DNA from: Streptomyces sp. CB02923
GTDB lineage: Bacteria; Actinomycetota; Actinomycetes; Streptomycetales; Streptomycetaceae
DNA length: 64,000 bases
Reading direction: 5' to 3'
Assembly (NCBI RefSeq): GCF_001905005.1
Contig: NZ_LWKZ01000023.1
Location: 124,001 to 188,000, forward strand
The translations under genes were made by a program, and so were the position numbers. Positions within the stretch are counted from its first letter, which is position 1. Every line of letters starts with the position of its first letter. Under the pieces are notes generated by a model, which did no database searches, had not been told where the DNA came from, and saw nothing but the letters and a program-made list of their open reading frames with translations. Shown one piece after another: positions 17,533 to 25,826 of this stretch.

Positions 17533-18915
17533 ATGCGCCACAGACACGCCCGAACCAGCGCGTGTGCCGTCCTCGCCGCCGTCGGCGCACTCGTCCTGAC
17601 CGCGCTGCCCGGCTCCGCGGCGGCCCAGTCCGTACGGGCGGACTCGACGAACCCGCAGACCTCCCACCGGACGGCCGCCGAGACACTGGCCGTCGGCGCC
17701 ACGTCCGACGCCGTGTTCCAGGCGATGCAGCGTGACCTCGGCCTCAACCGGGCACAGGCCGAACGCCGGCTGGCCAACGAGGCCGAAGCGGGCGCCGTCG
17801 CCGGACGCCTGCACCACGCGCTGGGCGGCTCCTTCGCCGGTGCCTGGGTCAGCGGCACCGAATCCACCACCCTCACCGTGGCCACCACCGACACCACGCG
17901 CCTCGCGGCCGTACGGGCGGCGGGCGCGCGCGCCGTGCACGTACCGCACACGCTCGCCCAACTCGACGCCGCCAAGGACAAGCTGGACCGCGCGTCGGCG
18001 CGCCGGGCCGCCCCCCAAGCGTCCTCGTGGGCCGTCGACGTCCGCACGAACACGGTGCAGCTGCGCGCCGCCGACCCGGCAGCGGCCCGGTCGTTCGTCG
18101 CCGCCAGCGGAGCCGACCGCGGCCTCGTCAGCGTCGGAGCCACCGCCGAACGCCCGCGCCCGCTCTACGACATCCGCGGCGGCGACGCGTACTACATGGG
18201 CGGCGGACGCTGCTCCGTCGGCTTCGCGATCACCCGCGGCACCCAGCAGGGCTTCGCCACCGCCGGCCACTGCGGCCGCGCCGGCACCTCCACCACCGGC
18301 TACAACCAGGCCGCTCAGGGCAGCTTCCAGGCCTCCACCTTCCCCGGCCGGGACACGGCCTGGGTCGCCGCCAACAGCAGCTGGACCTCGACCCCCTACG
18401 TCAAGGGACAGGGCGGCCAGAACGTACGGGTCGCCGGCTCCACCCAGGCGGCGGTCGGCGCCTCGATCTGCCGCTCCGGCTCCACCACCGGCTGGCACTG
18501 CGGCACCATCCAGCAGCACAACACCAGCGTCACCTACCCGCAGGGCACCGTCAGCGGCGTCACCAGGACCTCGGTGTGCGCCGAGCCGGGCGACTCCGGC
18601 GGCTCCTTCATCTCCGGCAGCCAGGCGCAGGGCGTCACCTCCGGCGGGTCCGGCAACTGCAGCTCCGGCGGCACGACCTTCTACCAGCCGATCAACCCGC
18701 TGCTCCAGGGCTACGGCCTCACACTGAAGACCAACACGAGCGGCTCCGAGGACCCCGGCCCCAGCGAGCCGGGCGGCACCTGGTCGGCGGGCACGGTATA
18801 CGAGGCGGGTGCCCAGGTCACGTACGGCGGCACCACGTACCGCTGCCTCCAGGGCCACCAGGCGCAGGAGGGCTGGGAGCCCGCGAACACGCCGTCCCTG
18901 TGGGAGCAGGTCTGA
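17533..18915 (+). CDS. secreted S1-family serine protease with chitin-binding domain (streptogrisin C-like)
   Basis: 460 residues from ATG 17533 (GAGGAG upstream). Signal peptide with cleavage near G-S-A-A-A (~35); alpha-lytic-type prodomain to ~212; mature enzyme likely starts at D-I-R-G-G-D-A-Y-Y-M (residue ~213). Catalytic triad: His in T-A-G-H-C-G (~246), Asp in G-R-D-T-A-W, Ser in G-D-S-G-G-S (~355). Six cysteines fit the S1 disulfide pattern. A Pro/Gly/Ser linker leads to a CBM5/12-type domain (W-S-A-G-T-V-Y-E-A-G...Y-R-C-L-Q-G-H-Q, end W-E-Q-V). This is the layout of streptogrisin C, a self-processing extracellular protease that binds chitin. Confidence 0.95.
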   Translation: MRHRHARTSACAVLAAVGALVLTALPGSAAAQSVRADSTNPQTSHRTAAETLAVGATSDAVFQAMQRDLGLNRAQAERRLANEAEAGAVAGRLHHALGGSFAGAWVSGTESTTLTVATTDTTRLAAVRAAGARAVHVPHTLAQLDAAKDKLDRASARRAAPQASSWAVDVRTNTVQLRAADPAAARSFVAASGADRGLVSVGATAERPRPLYDIRGGDAYYMGGGRCSVGFAITRGTQQGFATAGHCGRAGTSTTGYNQAAQGSFQASTFPGRDTAWVAANSSWTSTPYVKGQGGQNVRVAGSTQAAVGASICRSGSTTGWHCGTIQQHNTSVTYPQGTVSGVTRTSVCAEPGDSGGSFISGSQAQGVTSGGSGNCSSGGTTFYQPINPLLQGYGLTLKTNTSGSEDPGPSEPGGTWSAGTVYEAGAQVTYGGTTYRCLQGHQAQEGWEPANTPSLWEQV

Positions 18916-19072
18916 GCAGCACTCCGGGGCCTCGAAAAACCCCTGAGGACCATCTGAGGGCCACTGAGAACCACTGAGGCCCTCGGGAACAGCTGAACGG
19001 CACGAGTTCCGGCACAACCGCCGAGGACCACTGAGGTACGGCACCGATCCGCACCGGTCTCCGTACCGCCCG

Positions 19073-19117
19073 GGGGCCGGCTGGTACGAGCGCTCGCGTA
19101 CCGGCCGGCCCCGTTTT
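19073..19117. terminator. strong bidirectional intrinsic terminator
   Basis: A 16-bp stem (one G-U pair) pairs 19073-19088 with 19097-19112 around an 8-nt loop and is followed by G-TTTT. It sits between the convergent protease and ACT/GNAT genes. The preceding 18916-19060 stretch contains several ACCACTGAG-type short repeats and no gene. Confidence 0.75.
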
Positions 19118-19148
19118 CGCGTGCGGCCGTGCCGGAGCGCTCGGCCCC

Positions 19149-20555
19149 TCACGTCGCCTGCGGCCCGGCCCCCGGCACGCTGCGGGCCGCTTCCGGCCGT
19201 ACGGGCTCCCGCCGGACGGGTGCCCCCTCCGGGCGGGCGCTGATCACCAGCGTCCCTTCCTCGATCTGGTAGTCCAGCGGCAGCCCCAGACCGCGCATCG
19301 CCGCCACCATGCCCGTGTTCGACGCCTGGGTGATCGCGTACACGCTCGCGCAGCCCGCCTCGGCGGCCATGCCGACCAGCCGGCGCAGCAGCTCCGAGCC
19401 GATACCGCGCCACTGCCACGCGTCCTCGACCAGCAGCGCCACCTCGGTCTCCTCGCCGTCCCACAGCAGGTGGCCGAGTGCCACCAGCCGCCCGGACGCG
19501 GTCTCCACCGCGAGGGTGCGGCCGAAACGGGGGCTGAGCAGGTGGTCCAGATAGCGTTCGGCGTCGGCGACCGGGCCGTGGTAGCGCTTCGCCAGCGTCC
19601 CGGCCGAGCAGCGGCCGTGCATCTCCAGGGCCGCCGCCAGGTCCGAGGTGTCGGTGCGGCGGACGGTGATGGCGTTGCCCTCGGGCAGGGTGAGCACGTC
19701 GCGGCGCGGCGGCACCCGCTGGCCGAGCCGCGCGTCCAGCTCGACGAGCGCCCGTACCCGGGCGAACTCGGTGGGCGTGAAGGGAAGGTGCGGGCGTTCG
19801 ATGGTGACGGATCCCCCGGACGGGCCACGGAACTTCATGGTGTGCTCTTCGAGGATGCCCTCGTCCGGCACCCGTTCGGCCGGCGGCTGCCCGTTCAGGG
19901 CCTTCGCGGGTACCGAACGGATGGTGCAGCGGCCCAGCAACTGGCGTAGTGCGAGCGGGAGTTCGGCGGAGTCCAGGGCGGTACGGGTGGCCAGCCCCAG
20001 CATCCGGGTAGGGGCGTCCACCAGGTCGTGGGCGTCCGCGCGCTCCAGCCAGGTGCGGGAGCCGCCCGCCGAGGCGACCGCCCGGGTCAGCCCGGTGGCG
20101 GACAGTGCCGCGGGGGCGCGCAGCAGGAACTCGTCCACCGTCCCGTCCGACAGCGGATGCGTCTGCAGGCTCAGGATGTCCACCCGCTGTCCGGCCAGCG
20201 CGGTGCACAGTGCGGCGAGGCTGCCCGGCTCGTCCCGTACGGTCGTGCGCATCCGCCACAGCGCCGTCTCCTTCCGCTCCTCCGCGGGAGCGACCGGAGC
20301 GGCGGGCGCTGCGGCGCCGGTATCGGTCGGCGGCGGTGCGTGCTCGTGGCGGCGTGACCACCAGGTGTGGAACGCCGCCGTGGCGATCAGGACGACCGCC
20401 GAGCAGCACAGCAGCACCGGCCCCGACGGGCCGTGCGCGATGGCGTTGGCGATGGCGTCCGCCACGGACACGGCAGTGAACAGGGCCGCCAGTTCGACCA
20501 GGTCCCGCCGCCAGTGGTGGCGGCGGGAGCTCTTGGCAGATGTCGCGTCAGTCAT
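19149..20555 (-). CDS. membrane-anchored ACT-domain/GNAT acetyltransferase protein
   Basis: 468 residues from ATG 20555, supported by a promoter whose start site lies just upstream. N-terminal hydrophobic segments (about residues 20-63, including L-L-C-C-S-A-V-V-L-I-A-T-A-A-F) suggest membrane attachment. An ACT-like domain follows (T-T-V-R-D-E-P-G-S-L-A-A-L-C-T-A-L-A, ~100-175), then a linker and a GNAT domain (~290-440) with acetyl-CoA loop W-Q-W-R-G-I-G-S-E-L-L-R-R-L and N-T-G-M-V-A-A-M-R-G-L-G-L. ACT domains bind amino acids, so amino-acid-gated acetylation is a reasonable inference; the acceptor is unknown. Monocistronic, ended by the terminator at 19073-19117. Confidence 0.8.
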   Translation of the reverse strand: MTDATSAKSSRRHHWRRDLVELAALFTAVSVADAIANAIAHGPSGPVLLCCSAVVLIATAAFHTWWSRRHEHAPPPTDTGAAAPAAPVAPAEERKETALWRMRTTVRDEPGSLAALCTALAGQRVDILSLQTHPLSDGTVDEFLLRAPAALSATGLTRAVASAGGSRTWLERADAHDLVDAPTRMLGLATRTALDSAELPLALRQLLGRCTIRSVPAKALNGQPPAERVPDEGILEEHTMKFRGPSGGSVTIERPHLPFTPTEFARVRALVELDARLGQRVPPRRDVLTLPEGNAITVRRTDTSDLAAALEMHGRCSAGTLAKRYHGPVADAERYLDHLLSPRFGRTLAVETASGRLVALGHLLWDGEETEVALLVEDAWQWRGIGSELLRRLVGMAAEAGCASVYAITQASNTGMVAAMRGLGLPLDYQIEEGTLVISARPEGAPVRREPVRPEAARSVPGAGPQAT

Positions 20556-20604
20556 GCAGACCAGCCTCACCGACGGGTGTTGCCTGATCGCGAACGCTCT
20601 GTGA

Positions 20605-20633
20605 CCGATAAGTAAAGGACACAATCGAGGCAA
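20605..20633 (-). promoter_or_regulatory. HrdB-like promoter of the ACT/GNAT gene
   Basis: On the reverse strand TTGCCT (20633-20628), a 17-bp spacer and TATCGG (20610-20605) form a good vegetative promoter. Predicted start near 20597, giving a leader of about 40 nt before the ATG at 20555. Confidence 0.5.
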
Positions 20634-20663
20634 AGACCGCGGGTCGGAACAGGTGGCGGCGGT

Positions 20664-22445
20664 TCAGAACAGATAGCGCTCCACCTCAAGCGCTCTGGCG
20701 TCCATCTGCACCGTCACCGCCTGGGCCACCTGACCGACCAGACGTACGGTCTCGTCGTGATCCAGTTCCGCGGTCTCCAAGGTCTTCTCCAGGCGCCGGC
20801 GGGCCAGGAGCTGAGCGCCCTTGGCCCCGCCGACCGCCGCCACCACCGCCGCGGTACCGGCGACGAACTGGACCGGGTGGCTGCTGTTGCGGAGCAGCCC
20901 CCTGGCCGCGAGAACCGCGGTGCCCGCCAGGGACGTCACCGTGCTGTGCACGGCTTGGGCAGCGGAGATCTGCTGCCAGATGCCGCGGATCCGGTCCTGC
21001 ATCGACGTGCCGACGAGGTCCGGCACCTCGAACACCATCGGGAACTGGTCGTCCCTGATCCCGTACGAGCTGCAGATGCCGAGGACCAAGGGGGTCAGCG
21101 CGGCGACGATGGAGACGTGCAGATCGTCGAGCACCTTGTCCATCCGCGCGATCTCGTGGATGAGGTCATCGATCTCCTGGTCGCTCTCCGCTGCCCCGCC
21201 ATCCTGCTTCACGAGCCGGTCGCGCAGGTTGCTCCGGACGCGGGAGAAGGCCGACAGCAGTGCGCCATGGATCGCCTTCTTGAACGCGGGGAGGTCCTGG
21301 AGGGCGGCGATGTCCTCCCGGAACCGGTCCATGGCGACCCGGTGCCGTCCTACGCTGGCGAGCCCTCGGGCCACGGTGAGAGCCGGGTCGTTGTCGTTCT
21401 CCACGACGGCTTCCGGAAACACGCTGCGGGAGATGTCACGGACGACAGGCATCCGTGAGCCGCCTCCGGTCAGTACGACCAGCTCCGGCCGCTGCGCGGC
21501 GAGGTGTTCCCGCACTTCCTCCAGCAGGGCGCGGAAACGGTCGGCCCAGCCGCCGGGCGCCTCGACCACCTGCCGGGGAATCTCCACTCCCCGCAGCCAG
21601 GGCAGCCCTGTGCTGACGATCGCCGTGTACTGGGGATCGCAGCTGGAGAACACGTTCAGGAACTTTTCCGGCTCCCCCGTGAACTGGGCTTCCTTCATAC
21701 GGCGGCACAGGAGGCGCAGTATGTCCGTGCCGCCGCTCTCCGCGACCGCCCGGCAGAACGCCCCGTCGTTCTTCAGCTCTTCCAGTGCCCGTCCGACGAG
21801 CGTCTCCTCGATCTCGCGGCAGCCCAGTGCACTGCCGACCGCGAGGTTCCGCGGCCGCAGGTCGTCCACGAAGGTGACATCGGTCGTGGAAGAGCCCACA
21901 TCGACGACCAGGACCTGGCTGAGCCCCTGGCCGCCGCGCCGCTCGGCGCGGCGGTCGCGGACGTGCACCAGGGCCGACTGCGATTCGGGCATGAGGCGTA
22001 CGGGAACGCGGAGTGACGCCAGATGCTCCCCGTAGGGGGCGACGACCTCCGGCTCCCAGCCGGTGGGGTGACCGACGTAGACCGTGCAGTCGTCCCTGAC
22101 CTCCGGGTGCGCCGCGAAGAATTCGGTCAGCAGGACCTGGGCGAACAGCACGGCTTCCGGCGTGTCGAGGCCCAGCGGATCGGGCGGCGACTTGAAGTTC
22201 ACGCTGAACTGGACACCGTCCTTGACCAGCACGGCCGCCTCACCGATGACGCGCCGGTTCGCCCCGCCGGGACCGGTGCCACGTTCGAGCGCCGTCGCGG
22301 TGACGACGCTCCGCCCGTCCGGCGCCCGCACGAAGACGTCAGCGGTCTCCCGGTCGTTCGTCCGCAGCCAGCACAGGGCACTCTCCCCGTCGCCGATGTC
22401 CAGGCCCACCGCGTACCGTACGTCGGGCTCCGGGTCGCGCTTCAT
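20664..22445 (-). CDS. Hsp70/actin-fold ATPase with C-terminal hydrophobic region, partner of KAP NTPase
   Basis: 593 residues. Actin/Hsp70-type ATPase motifs: phosphate-1 V-G-L-D-I-G-D-G-E-S (residues 13-22), phosphate-2 V-L-V-V-D-V-G-S-S-T-T-D-V (178-190), adenosine loop L-V-V-L-T-G-G-G-S-R-M-P (322-333). The substrate-binding domain of DnaK is not recognisable; instead the C-terminal ~240 residues are helical with two hydrophobic stretches (about 492-508 and 524-540). The ATG overlaps the stop of the KAP gene (22442-22445), so the two are coupled. GC content is visibly lower than in neighbours, suggesting transfer. Likely a non-canonical chaperone or switch acting with the NTPase at a membrane. 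No exact family name recognised. Confidence 0.8.
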   Translation of the reverse strand: MKRDPEPDVRYAVGLDIGDGESALCWLRTNDRETADVFVRAPDGRSVVTATALERGTGPGGANRRVIGEAAVLVKDGVQFSVNFKSPPDPLGLDTPEAVLFAQVLLTEFFAAHPEVRDDCTVYVGHPTGWEPEVVAPYGEHLASLRVPVRLMPESQSALVHVRDRRAERRGGQGLSQVLVVDVGSSTTDVTFVDDLRPRNLAVGSALGCREIEETLVGRALEELKNDGAFCRAVAESGGTDILRLLCRRMKEAQFTGEPEKFLNVFSSCDPQYTAIVSTGLPWLRGVEIPRQVVEAPGGWADRFRALLEEVREHLAAQRPELVVLTGGGSRMPVVRDISRSVFPEAVVENDNDPALTVARGLASVGRHRVAMDRFREDIAALQDLPAFKKAIHGALLSAFSRVRSNLRDRLVKQDGGAAESDQEIDDLIHEIARMDKVLDDLHVSIVAALTPLVLGICSSYGIRDDQFPMVFEVPDLVGTSMQDRIRGIWQQISAAQAVHSTVTSLAGTAVLAARGLLRNSSHPVQFVAGTAAVVAAVGGAKGAQLLARRRLEKTLETAELDHDETVRLVGQVAQAVTVQMDARALEVERYLF

Positions 22446-23725
22446 GAGGGGGCCTCGGTTTCCGGGGACACGCCGCCGGTGATCGCCAGGATTTCGGTGA
22501 GCACCCTGATCTCGTTCGGTGTGGGAGGCGGCGGGAAGGTGAATGCCTCACGCCGGGAGGCAACGGCCGAAAGGAACCGCCGCACGCCGGGATTGGCCCT
22601 CTCCACCAGCGCGTCACCGCCCATCAGCTCGACCTTCTTGAATTCGGCCTCGTCGAACCGCGCCCAGACTCCCGGATCGGTTTCCAGGGTCGCGAAGAAG
22701 TCCGGGTGCTTCATCTGCAGGACGAGCAGCGATCCGGCGTGCAGCAGGCGCTCTCTGGACGGCGGGTGATGCCGTGCGAGGGTGAGCGCCGTCAGATTCA
22801 GGCCGTTGATGAAGCGGCGCACCCGGCGCGGATTGGAGCCGAACGCGACCTGAATCATCTCCCACAGTTCCCGTGAGTCCGACAATTCCGGCGCGGAGAC
22901 CTTGTCCCGCAGATGACCGTAGAGTTTTTCGAAAGGCACCACGGGGAGCCGGTACGGAAAGTGGATGAGCTTTTCGAGATACTGCCGGCCCCGCACCGGA
23001 TCCGGGGAGTCGCTGCGCAGCTTGCGGGCCGCGGCTTCGGCGATCACCTGCTGGTCCATGGCGAGCACGAAGACGCAGGAAGCCTCTCCCAGGAAGAGTT
23101 TGAGGGAGTCCAGGACCGTGATCGCGGCGTCCTGCGAGCAGCGGTCGAGGTCGTCGACGAAAAGGACGAGGCGCCCGCCGTCGGTGTAGCCGCGGACGAC
23201 TTCCTTGAAGTCCTCCTCGAAACGGTTGATGTGCAGATACGTCCCGACGTCCGGCTCGGTGAGGGCCGTCTGGACCCGGTCGACGTCCTCGGGGGTCAGG
23301 ACGCCCGCGGTGAGCGGCCCGGCCGCCCGGCGGGCCAGCAGCCAGGCGGCTGCCTGGCTCAGCCGTTTCGCCGTGCTCGCGGCCTGTGCCAGACGTGCCT
23401 TCTGGCGCTCTTCCCCGGAAGCCCGGCGCTCCGCAAGCCGGACGGAGATCTCGGTGAGCACCGTCTGGATGAGCGCGTGCCAGATCTCGTCCTTCTGGTC
23501 GTATTTCCACGGGTTGAACGAGATCGCCGGAACTCCGCGCCGGACGAGCAGATCGCGGCAGATGTTCATGAAACTCGACTTGCCCATGCCCCACGGGCCG
23601 AAGATCCCGATGGTCAGCGGCAAATGCTCGGTCGTCCGGATCGCCTCGCAGAGCACCTCCGCGTGTGGAGTGAAACCGAAATGGTCTTCCTCCACTCCCG
23701 CAATCGCGATATCGGTCAGCAGCAT
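22442..23725 (-). CDS. KAP-family P-loop NTPase
   Basis: 427 residues from ATG 23725 (G-rich site upstream). Walker A G-P-W-G-M-G-K-S-S (residues 43-51) follows the KAP hallmark I-G-I-F; S-F-N-P-W-K-Y (69-75) and Walker B L-V-L-F-V-D-D-L-D-R-C (186-196) are typical. A weakly hydrophobic stretch (~123-143) sits between the Walker motifs, where KAP proteins usually carry membrane segments. Late motifs N-P-R-R-V-R-R-F-I-N (sensor region) are present. KAP NTPases often work at membranes and some serve in phage defence (QatA of the Qat system). Here the partner is an Hsp70-like ATPase, co-translated. A perfect palindrome lies 22 bp upstream. Confidence 0.9.
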   Translation of the reverse strand: MLLTDIAIAGVEEDHFGFTPHAEVLCEAIRTTEHLPLTIGIFGPWGMGKSSFMNICRDLLVRRGVPAISFNPWKYDQKDEIWHALIQTVLTEISVRLAERRASGEERQKARLAQAASTAKRLSQAAAWLLARRAAGPLTAGVLTPEDVDRVQTALTEPDVGTYLHINRFEEDFKEVVRGYTDGGRLVLFVDDLDRCSQDAAITVLDSLKLFLGEASCVFVLAMDQQVIAEAAARKLRSDSPDPVRGRQYLEKLIHFPYRLPVVPFEKLYGHLRDKVSAPELSDSRELWEMIQVAFGSNPRRVRRFINGLNLTALTLARHHPPSRERLLHAGSLLVLQMKHPDFFATLETDPGVWARFDEAEFKKVELMGGDALVERANPGVRRFLSAVASRREAFTFPPPPTPNEIRVLTEILAITGGVSPETEAPS

Positions 23726-23746
23726 GATCCCCCCAGTCTTCCGCCG

Positions 23747-23764
23747 CGGTGACCACGGTCACCG
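23747..23764. promoter_or_regulatory. perfect palindrome upstream of the KAP/Hsp70 operon
   Basis: CGGTGACC-AC-GGTCACCG, 8-bp arms and 2-bp centre, ends 22 bp before the KAP start codon. Its size and symmetry fit a dimeric repressor operator overlapping the transcription start. No regulator gene is adjacent on that strand. Confidence 0.5.
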
Positions 23765-23924
23765 GGATGGACGCAAGGAACCAGCATTCTCGCCGTCCTG
23801 GTGCGGCAGACCGACCTTCAGCGAAGATGCGCGGCCGGACCGGGGGTGTGCTAGGGAAGCCGTCCGGATGCGGGGCGGTGGGATGGAGGACTGGGGGGGC
23901 TGGGGAGGTGGGGCGGACGCCTGG

Positions 23925-23980
23925 GGCGGTGGGCCGGACGCCCGGATCGGTGGTCGGAGGGCGGTGGGCCGGACGCCCGG
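23925..23980. repeat. G-rich direct repeat between KAP and phoD genes
   Basis: A 21-bp unit containing GGCGGTGGGCCGGACGCCCG occurs twice (23925-23945, 23960-23980), period 35 bp, within a G-rich stretch (23870-24000) downstream of phoD. No gene is seen in 23765-24017. Confidence 0.6.
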
Positions 23981-24017
23981 GGAGGTTCGGCGGCCGGGCG
24001 TCCGGGAGCAAGGGCCT

Positions 24018-25649
24018 CTACCGGCCCGGCTGCCCCACCCGTCCCGGCTGCAGCACCTGGCTGAACAGCACCTGACCACTGTCCTGCCGCAGCCGTACCG
24101 TCAGTTCACCGCTGCCCCCGTCGATGTCCACCTCGCCGAAGTACTGCGGGCTCTCGGCGGGGGAGACGTTCGCCCGCTGCGGCGCCTTGACGAACGGCTG
24201 CGCCGGGCCGAACGTGCCGTCCAGCGGCACGGCCGGGAAGCCGCCCGCGTTCAGCGGGCCCGAGACGAACTCCCAGAACGGCGCGAAGTCCTTGAAGGCG
24301 GCGCGCGACGGGTCGTAGTGCTGGGCGGAGGTGTAGTGCACGTCGGTCGTCAGCCAGACCGTGCCGGTGACGCGATGGTGCTTGATGTGCCGCAGCAGTT
24401 CCGCGATCTGCAGCTCCCGGCCCAGCGGCGCGCCCGGATCGCCCTGCGCCACCGCCTCGAAGTTCGTCTTGCCGTCCGCGACCACGAGCCCCAGCGGCAG
24501 GTCGGAGGCGATCACCTTCCACACGGCACGGGACCGCGACAGCGACCGCTTGAGCCACGCCAGCTGCTCGGCCCCCAGGATGCCCTGCCGGTCGTCGGTC
24601 TGCCGGTTCGGGGAGTTGGCGTTCCGGTACGTACGCATGTCCAGCACGAACACGTCCAGCAGCGGCCCGTGGTTGATCACCCGGTAGACCCGCCCGCCCC
24701 GGTCGGACCGGAGCGTACGGATGGGGAAGTACTCCCGGAACGCGCGCAGCGAACGCGCCGCGAGCACGTCCACGTCCTTCTCCGTGTACCGGTCGTCGTC
24801 GAGGATCTGGCCCGGGTACCAGTTGTTGCGCACCTCGTGGTCGTCCCACTGGATGATCGTGGGGACCTGCGCGTTGAACGTGCGGAGGTTGGTGTCCAGC
24901 AGGTTGTAGCGGAACGCGCCGCGGTACTCCGCCAGCGTCTCGGCGACCTTCGACTTCTCCTCGGTGGTCACATTGCGCCAGATCCTGCCGTCGGGCAGTC
25001 GCACGCTGGCCTCGATCGGGCTGTCCGCGTAGATGTTGTCGCCGCTGCACAGGAAGAAGTCCGGGTCGCGACGGCGCATCTCGTCGTAGATCCGGTAGCC
25101 GCCGTGGTCCGGGTTGATGCCCCAGCCCTGCCCGGCGAGGTCGCCCGACCAGGTGAAGCGCACGCCGTCCCGGCGCCGGTCCGAGGCGGTACGGAACGTG
25201 CCGGTGACCGGCTCGCCCGTACGCCGGTAGTCGTGCGGGTCGGCGAGCAGCACCCGGTAGTGGATCTGCTCGCCGGACGGCAGGCCGTGCAGCGCGGTGG
25301 TGCCGGTGAAGTCCGTACCGGGGCCGAGGACCGGCCCGTGCCAGGTGCGGGCGTTGCGGAACGATTCGGTCGCCGCCGTCTGTACGAGCATCCGGGCCGG
25401 CCGGTCGGCCCGCACCCACACCAGCCCGGACGAGGTCGTCACGTCCCCGGTCTGCACGCCCCACGGGGCGCTCGGCCGCCCGGCGCGCGCCTGGGCGGGC
25501 GCCCCTCCTGCGCGGGGCGCGGCACCTGCTCCGGTGCCGCCCGCTCCCGCGGCGTGCGCGACGGCGGGGAGGGTGAGCGCCGCGGTACCGAGCGCCGCCC
25601 CGTGCAGCACCGACCTCCGGTTGACGGCTCTGCCGGATCCCTGCGCCAT
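24018..25649 (-). CDS. phoD: PhoD-type alkaline phosphatase/phosphodiesterase, Tat-exported
   Basis: 543 residues. The twin-arginine signal N-R-R-S-V-L-H-G-A-A-L-G (residues 10-21) with A-H-A cleavage indicates folded export with metal cofactor. PhoD_N domain (~residues 60-160) and metallophosphatase core follow: S-G-D-N-I-Y-A-D-S, Q-W-D-D-H-E-V-R-N-N-W and T-T-D-V-H-Y-T-S supply the Fe/Ca ligands. The enzyme releases phosphate from phosphoesters outside the cell; members are normally under PhoP control on phosphate starvation, but I see no clear PHO box. Monocistronic, followed by a G-rich gap. Confidence 0.93.
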   Translation of the reverse strand: MAQGSGRAVNRRSVLHGAALGTAALTLPAVAHAAGAGGTGAGAAPRAGGAPAQARAGRPSAPWGVQTGDVTTSSGLVWVRADRPARMLVQTAATESFRNARTWHGPVLGPGTDFTGTTALHGLPSGEQIHYRVLLADPHDYRRTGEPVTGTFRTASDRRRDGVRFTWSGDLAGQGWGINPDHGGYRIYDEMRRRDPDFFLCSGDNIYADSPIEASVRLPDGRIWRNVTTEEKSKVAETLAEYRGAFRYNLLDTNLRTFNAQVPTIIQWDDHEVRNNWYPGQILDDDRYTEKDVDVLAARSLRAFREYFPIRTLRSDRGGRVYRVINHGPLLDVFVLDMRTYRNANSPNRQTDDRQGILGAEQLAWLKRSLSRSRAVWKVIASDLPLGLVVADGKTNFEAVAQGDPGAPLGRELQIAELLRHIKHHRVTGTVWLTTDVHYTSAQHYDPSRAAFKDFAPFWEFVSGPLNAGGFPAVPLDGTFGPAQPFVKAPQRANVSPAESPQYFGEVDIDGGSGELTVRLRQDSGQVLFSQVLQPGRVGQPGR

Positions 25650-25776
25650 GTGAAACCTCCCGTGCTACGACCGATCGTGGTGACGCTCCCGTTCGTACCG
25701 TCGCCCGGTGCCCCGCCGTCGAACGGACGGTGAACTCCGGGGGGCCGGCCGGGGCCGGTTCCGGCCCGCCCCCTGG

Positions 25777-25826
25777 TTTCCGCTTCGGGTTCCGCTTCCG
25801 TTTCGGCTTTCGGTTCGGCTTCCGCC
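25777..25826. repeat. degenerate hexamer repeats (TTCCGC/TTCGGC)
   Basis: About eight degenerate copies of TTCCGC/TTCGGT-type hexamers directly after the stop of the alpha/beta hydrolase gene (reverse strand), purine-rich on the transcript. Low-complexity DNA with no evident function. Confidence 0.5.

Noticed and set aside
20664..23725. Canonical DnaK chaperone system
   Set aside because: No peptide-binding domain, no grpE/dnaJ/hspR neighbours; ATP motifs only.
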